Assembly (NCBI GenBank): GCA_003535775.1
Contig: DPYO01000212.1
Coordinates: 1-8,673 of the forward strand
Length of the DNA stretch: 8,673 nt
Direction of reading: 5' to 3'
Origin: Fidelibacterota bacterium
GTDB taxonomy: Bacteria; Fidelibacterota; Marinisomatia; Marinisomatales; UBA8229
The notes under the pieces are model-generated. The model was not told the DNA's origin. It worked only from the letters and a program-made list of their open reading frames with translations, and did not search any database. Of the stretch, positions 6,409 through 8,673 are shown in pieces. Made by a program: the position numbers and the translations under genes. The first letter of the stretch is position 1; each line of letters opens with the position of its first letter.

Positions 6409-6915
6409 TTAATTTTCGTTTGAAAATAGTTTCAGAATTTCGGCAGCGTGATTATGGACATCTACGTTATTAAATATCTTCCTCAATTTCCCGTTTTTGT
6501 CAATCACAAACGTTTTTCTGCTGGGAAAAAGAAATCCTTTTGTACCATATTGTTTTGAAACAACTTTTTTTCTATCGGACAAAAAGAGAAAAGGAATGTT
6601 ATAATTTGCCTTAAATTTCTTGAGTGTTTTTTGGGAATCATAGCTTATTCCAAATACGATTATTCCCTGTCTTTCAAACTCAAAATATGTGTTACGGAAC
6701 CCGCATGCTTCTTTAATTCACCCAGGTGTTCCAGCCTTGGGAAAAAAATAAATTACGACCCGTTTCCCCCGGTAATCTGATAACTTATGAATGGCACCAT
6801 CCTGATCTTTTAAAGAAAAATCGGGTGCCGATTCACCAACTTTTAATTCTATATTTGCTTTTGAAAAAATTCCTGAAAAAATAAAAATAATCACCATCTT
6901 TGGAAAGTAATTCAT
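6409..6915 (-). CDS. Selenocysteine-containing peroxiredoxin (Bcp/PrxQ type), exported
   Basis: This thiol peroxidase of the AhpC/TSA thioredoxin fold reduces hydroperoxides. It has 168 residues if the TGA at 6720-6718 is read as selenocysteine, and would otherwise be cut to 65. It opens with a signal peptide (MNYFPKMVIIFIFSGIFSKA), then VGESAPDFSLKDQDG (26-40), KRVVIYFFPKAGTPG (51-65), Sec66, IKEAC with a resolving Cys71, GIIVFGISYDS, IPFLFLSDRKK, and FPSRKTFVIDKNGKLRKIF. PxxxTxxU reproduces the universal Prx motif with Sec at the peroxidatic Cys; the Sec66/Cys71 spacing is the Bcp arrangement. Sec-Prx is a known bacterial selenoprotein family. I chose ATG 6915, 10 bases after the msrB stop, because it gives the signal peptide; an upstream ATG at 7017 lies inside msrB. 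Automatic callers would split or truncate this gene. Confidence 0.85.
6693..6720 (-). promoter_or_regulatory. UGA (Sec) codon and candidate SECIS hairpin
   Basis: UGA occupies 6720-6718. On the minus strand, UGCGG (6705-6701) pairs with CCGUA (6697-6693): five pairs including one G-U, with a GUU loop at 6700-6698. The loop begins 17 nt after the UGA and starts with G. This satisfies the published bacterial SECIS model as I recall it (stem of at least 4 bp, loop 3-14 nt with an early G, 16-37 nt from UGA). The short GU-loop stem recalls E. coli fdhF. The lower stem is poorly paired. It would bind SelB. Confidence 0.6.
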
Positions 6916-6925
6916 CTCAGGTAAT

Positions 6926-7438
6926 TCATTTGATATTGTCTGAAGACTTTTCCTTTTGGAAATGAAGAGCGCCGCTGTTGATGCAGTACCGAAGACCCGT
7001 AGGATCGGGACCATCATTGAATACGTGCCCCAAATGTCCTCCGCAATGAGTACAAAGAATTTCAGTTCTTATTCTTCCCAGGCTACTATCCGACTCCGAA
7101 GTAATATTCGTTTCCTCAGCTGGTTCCCAAAAACTGGGCCATCCGCTGCCTGAATCATATTTTTTTTCTGATGAGAATAATAAGGAGCTACAACCAGCAC
7201 ACACATAATTACCGGCCTCTTTATATTTGTTATACGTTCCGGTAAAAGAACGTTCGGTACCTTTTTCTCTTAAGATATAAAATTCTTCCTCTGATAAATC
7301 AAGCTTCCATTCCTCTTCTGATTTGACTATTTTTTTTATTGTGCTATCCATTGCTTCTCCTGTTTGTGCTAAAAGATTAATTTGAATTAAACTCAAATAT
7401 AGAGTTAATACTAACGTTCTACAAAAAAAAATACTCAT
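6926..7438 (-). CDS. msrB: Peptide-methionine (R)-S-oxide reductase MsrB, exported
   Basis: MsrB reduces the R form of methionine sulfoxide in proteins. From ATG 7438 it has 170 residues: a signal peptide (MSIFFCRTLVLTLYLSLIQINLLAQ), then the MsrB domain from about residue 36. Zinc ligands are C80-x2-C83 and C129-x2-C132. GWPSF is at 99-103, HLGHVFNDGPDPTGLR precedes the active site, and the catalytic Cys152 sits in RYCIN. The common resolving Cys just before GWPSF is Ser here (SGSGWPSF), so recycling may use another thiol or direct thioredoxin attack. I prefer ATG 7438 to TTG 7444. An internal ATG at 7351 would give a cytosolic form, but the hydrophobic leader argues for export. It is 19 bases after the lipase stop and 10 before the peroxiredoxin, so they form one operon for oxidative repair in the envelope. 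Confidence 0.92.
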   Translation of the reverse strand: MSIFFCRTLVLTLYLSLIQINLLAQTGEAMDSTIKKIVKSEEEWKLDLSEEEFYILREKGTERSFTGTYNKYKEAGNYVCAGCSSLLFSSEKKYDSGSGWPSFWEPAEETNITSESDSSLGRIRTEILCTHCGGHLGHVFNDGPDPTGLRYCINSGALHFQKEKSSDNIK

Positions 7439-7457
7439 GATCAATCATTCAAATATT

Positions 7458-8393
7458 TTACACCAGATTCTTTATACTCTCAATTTTCTTCATAGTACAA
7501 TTAAACCCTTCATTTATTGATTTCTCTGCCTGATCAAAATCGAACATTTTAACTTCAGGCAATTGAGGTTGAATCAGTATATCTGGAGAATCAATCTCCA
7601 AATTTTTCTTTGTAATTTGTTCCTGCATAATACTAATTGATGATCCAATAATATTAATTATGTGCGGACTGGACTCCGATTGTTTAAACCACTGATTCAG
7701 TTTGTTTCTCATCAATTTCCCGGCCTGATCATATTTTGAAACCAGTTGATTTATCATCTCGCTTTTTTCTGCTAATCTCTGCTTTCTATTTGGTTTGTTA
7801 TTTATTTCTCTTTCCTTCTTTTTTTGTTTATCGATTACTCCAGAATTTAAGTCTACTGCAATGACGCATTGTGCTCCCATGGACTTCACTACTGACACAG
7901 GAACAGGATCTATCAATCCACCATCAATAATCCACCGGTTTTGAATTTTAACCGGAGTAAGAATTCCGGGAATTGAACAACTGGCACGAATTGCTTCAGG
8001 AATATTCCCTTCCTCCAATATTAATTTTTCTCCTGTATTCATATCTGTTGCGATCATTTTTACAGGAATAGGCAAATTTTCAAATCTTATAATATTTGAG
8101 TGCATTGAATACAATTTTGTTGCGTTTTTTCCGTTTATTAAACCAGAGCGCGGAAACACAACATCAATATAGGATAAGAATTTTTTCCTATCTATTGACA
8201 GTGCAAATTCTTTCAGACTGTCAAATCCCCCGCTGGAATACACTGCACCAACATAGGATCCAATGCTCGTTCCTGCAATCAAATGAACAGGAATGTTTTC
8301 TTCCTCCAATGCTTGGAGGACTCCAATGTGTGCCCATCCTCTTGCAGCACCGCTGCCTAGTGCAAGTCCGATTTTCCTTTCTCCAGATTTCAT
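7458..8393 (-). CDS. Patatin-like phospholipase family protein (RssA-like)
   Basis: The 311-residue protein has the patatin serine-Asp dyad: glycine-rich oxyanion loop GLALGSGAARGWAHIGVL (9-26), nucleophile Ser43 in GTSIG, and Asp157 in IDGG. SCSIPGILTPV (138-148) is typical of the bacterial RssA/YchK group. The catalytic core ends near residue 185. A Lys/Arg-rich, probably helical segment (about 188-215) and a C-terminal tail follow. Patatins release fatty acids from phospholipids or acyl esters; the natural substrate here is unknown. No signal peptide is seen, so it is cytoplasmic or membrane-peripheral. Its ATG overlaps the stop of a tiny membrane ORF by four bases, and msrB follows 19 bases later. 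The neighbours suggest a role in lipid turnover under oxidative stress, which is only an inference. Confidence 0.9.
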   Translation of the reverse strand: MKSGERKIGLALGSGAARGWAHIGVLQALEEENIPVHLIAGTSIGSYVGAVYSSGGFDSLKEFALSIDRKKFLSYIDVVFPRSGLINGKNATKLYSMHSNIIRFENLPIPVKMIATDMNTGEKLILEEGNIPEAIRASCSIPGILTPVKIQNRWIIDGGLIDPVPVSVVKSMGAQCVIAVDLNSGVIDKQKKKEREINNKPNRKQRLAEKSEMINQLVSKYDQAGKLMRNKLNQWFKQSESSPHIINIIGSSISIMQEQITKKNLEIDSPDILIQPQLPEVKMFDFDQAEKSINEGFNCTMKKIESIKNLV

Positions 8394-8479
8394 TTAATGA
8401 TTTCTTTTCTCATCAAAAACAACACACTGAATATTACGAATGAAATTATGAATACGAATAGAATTGATAATGGTTGCAT
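8390..8479 (-). CDS. Small single-helix membrane peptide (29 residues)
   Basis: The frame MQPLSILFVFIISFVIFSVLFLMRKEIIK is one continuous hydrophobic helix (about 3-23) followed by RKEIIK, a positive-inside anchor. Its TGA overlaps the lipase ATG in an ATGA, the mark of a translationally coupled gene. An in-frame TAA lies two codons before the ATG, so it cannot be longer. No ribosome site is clear, as for most genes here. It may be a membrane anchor or regulator for the lipase, or just a leader peptide. I recognise no family, and AT-rich DNA yields such frames by chance. Confidence 0.5.
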   Translation of the reverse strand: MQPLSILFVFIISFVIFSVLFLMRKEIIK

Positions 8480-8523
8480 AATTTAATATTCTTTTCTGAT
8501 AAAGAAGATTTTCCTAATTTTTT

Positions 8524-8673
8524 ATGGAAAAAAATATGGCCTCTAATTACGATTATATTATTATTGGATCCGGATTTGGTGGTTCTGTATCTGCCCTCAG
8601 ACTAGCAGAAAAGGGATACAAAGTCGCGGTGGTAGAACAAGGGAAGCGATATAAAACTGAAGATTTACCAAAA
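8524..8673 (+). CDS. GMC/cholesterol-oxidase-like FAD-dependent oxidoreductase, N-terminal part
   Basis: The right edge carries the first 50 codons of a divergent gene. YDYIIIGSGFGGSVSALRLAEKGYKVAVVEQGKRYKTEDLPK contains the GxGxxG FAD-binding beta-alpha-beta motif (GSGFGG) and the closing acidic residue in VVEQG that binds the ribose. The GSGFGGSVSALRLAEKG form is typical of the GMC family, including cholesterol-oxidase-like proteins, which oxidise alcohols or sterol-like substrates. Two ATGs are possible (8524, 8536). The second has GGA about 6-8 bases upstream and starts MASNYDY. There is no signal sequence. The rest is outside the window, so the substrate cannot be judged. Only 44 bases separate it from the small membrane ORF, so both promoters must lie there. 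Confidence 0.8.
   Translation, partial: MEKNMASNYDYIIIGSGFGGSVSALRLAEKGYKVAVVEQGKRYKTEDLPK

Noticed and set aside
6718..7017. Peroxiredoxin start at 7017 with a long N-terminus
   Set aside because: The extra 34 residues overlap msrB out of frame and lack Prx similarity; ATG 6915 gives a clean signal peptide.
6956..7153. Plus-strand frame opposite msrB
   Set aside because: It is a shadow of the conserved MsrB domain.
8096..8443. Plus-strand frame opposite the lipase start
   Set aside because: It is antisense to the patatin catalytic motifs.
8489..8506. Inverted repeat TTCTTT-TCTGAT-AAAGAA between divergent genes
   Set aside because: A 6-bp A/T-rich stem is expected by chance here; no second copy supports an operator.

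Overview
The window is a low-GC stretch of bacterial DNA, probably from the Bacteroidota/FCB side of the tree. The support is a TonB-dependent receptor with an N-terminal carboxypeptidase-D-like domain joined to a DUF4249-type lipoprotein, a Bacteroidota-form AMP nucleosidase, weak Shine-Dalgarno sites at most genes, and a TAnnTTTG-type promoter before the tRNA. An affiliation near Marinimicrobia/Fidelibacterota is possible, but that is a guess. I saw no insertion sequence, phage gene, rRNA or CRISPR array, and no gene-free stretch longer than 300 bases.

Layout. Positions 1-1078 (minus) hold exonuclease III (xth) overlapping by 4 nt the start of AMP nucleosidase (amn), which runs off the left edge. 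Positions 1222-1710 (plus) hold a two-helix membrane protein with a C-terminal zinc ribbon, interrupted by TGA where the third zinc-binding Cys is expected. tRNA-Glu(UUC) is at 1770-1841. A DUF2231-like membrane protein is at 1901-2335. Immediately after it is a short remnant of glycerol-3-phosphate dehydrogenase (about 2335-2495), then a candidate two-way terminator. Positions 2546-6319 (minus) hold the receptor and lipoprotein, whose stop and start codons touch. Positions 6409-8479 (minus) hold an apparent operon: a 29-residue membrane peptide, a patatin-like lipase, an exported MsrB methionine sulfoxide reductase, and a peroxiredoxin. The right edge carries the start of a divergent FAD-dependent GMC-type oxidoreductase.

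The best finding is the peroxiredoxin. Conceptual translation stops at TGA exactly at the peroxidatic cysteine (TPG-TGA-IKEAC), and the same frame continues for about 100 more codons of good peroxiredoxin sequence to a TAA. A small GC-rich hairpin with a GUU loop lies 17 nt after the TGA, where a bacterial SECIS element belongs. I read it as a selenocysteine peroxiredoxin of the Bcp/PrxQ type, carrying its own signal peptide and paired with an exported MsrB: an envelope system for removing peroxides and repairing oxidised methionine. TGA also acts as an ordinary stop in xth, so genome-wide reassignment is unlikely. The second TGA at a Cys position, in the zinc-ribbon protein, is more ambiguous: a new selenoprotein or a recent nonsense mutation.
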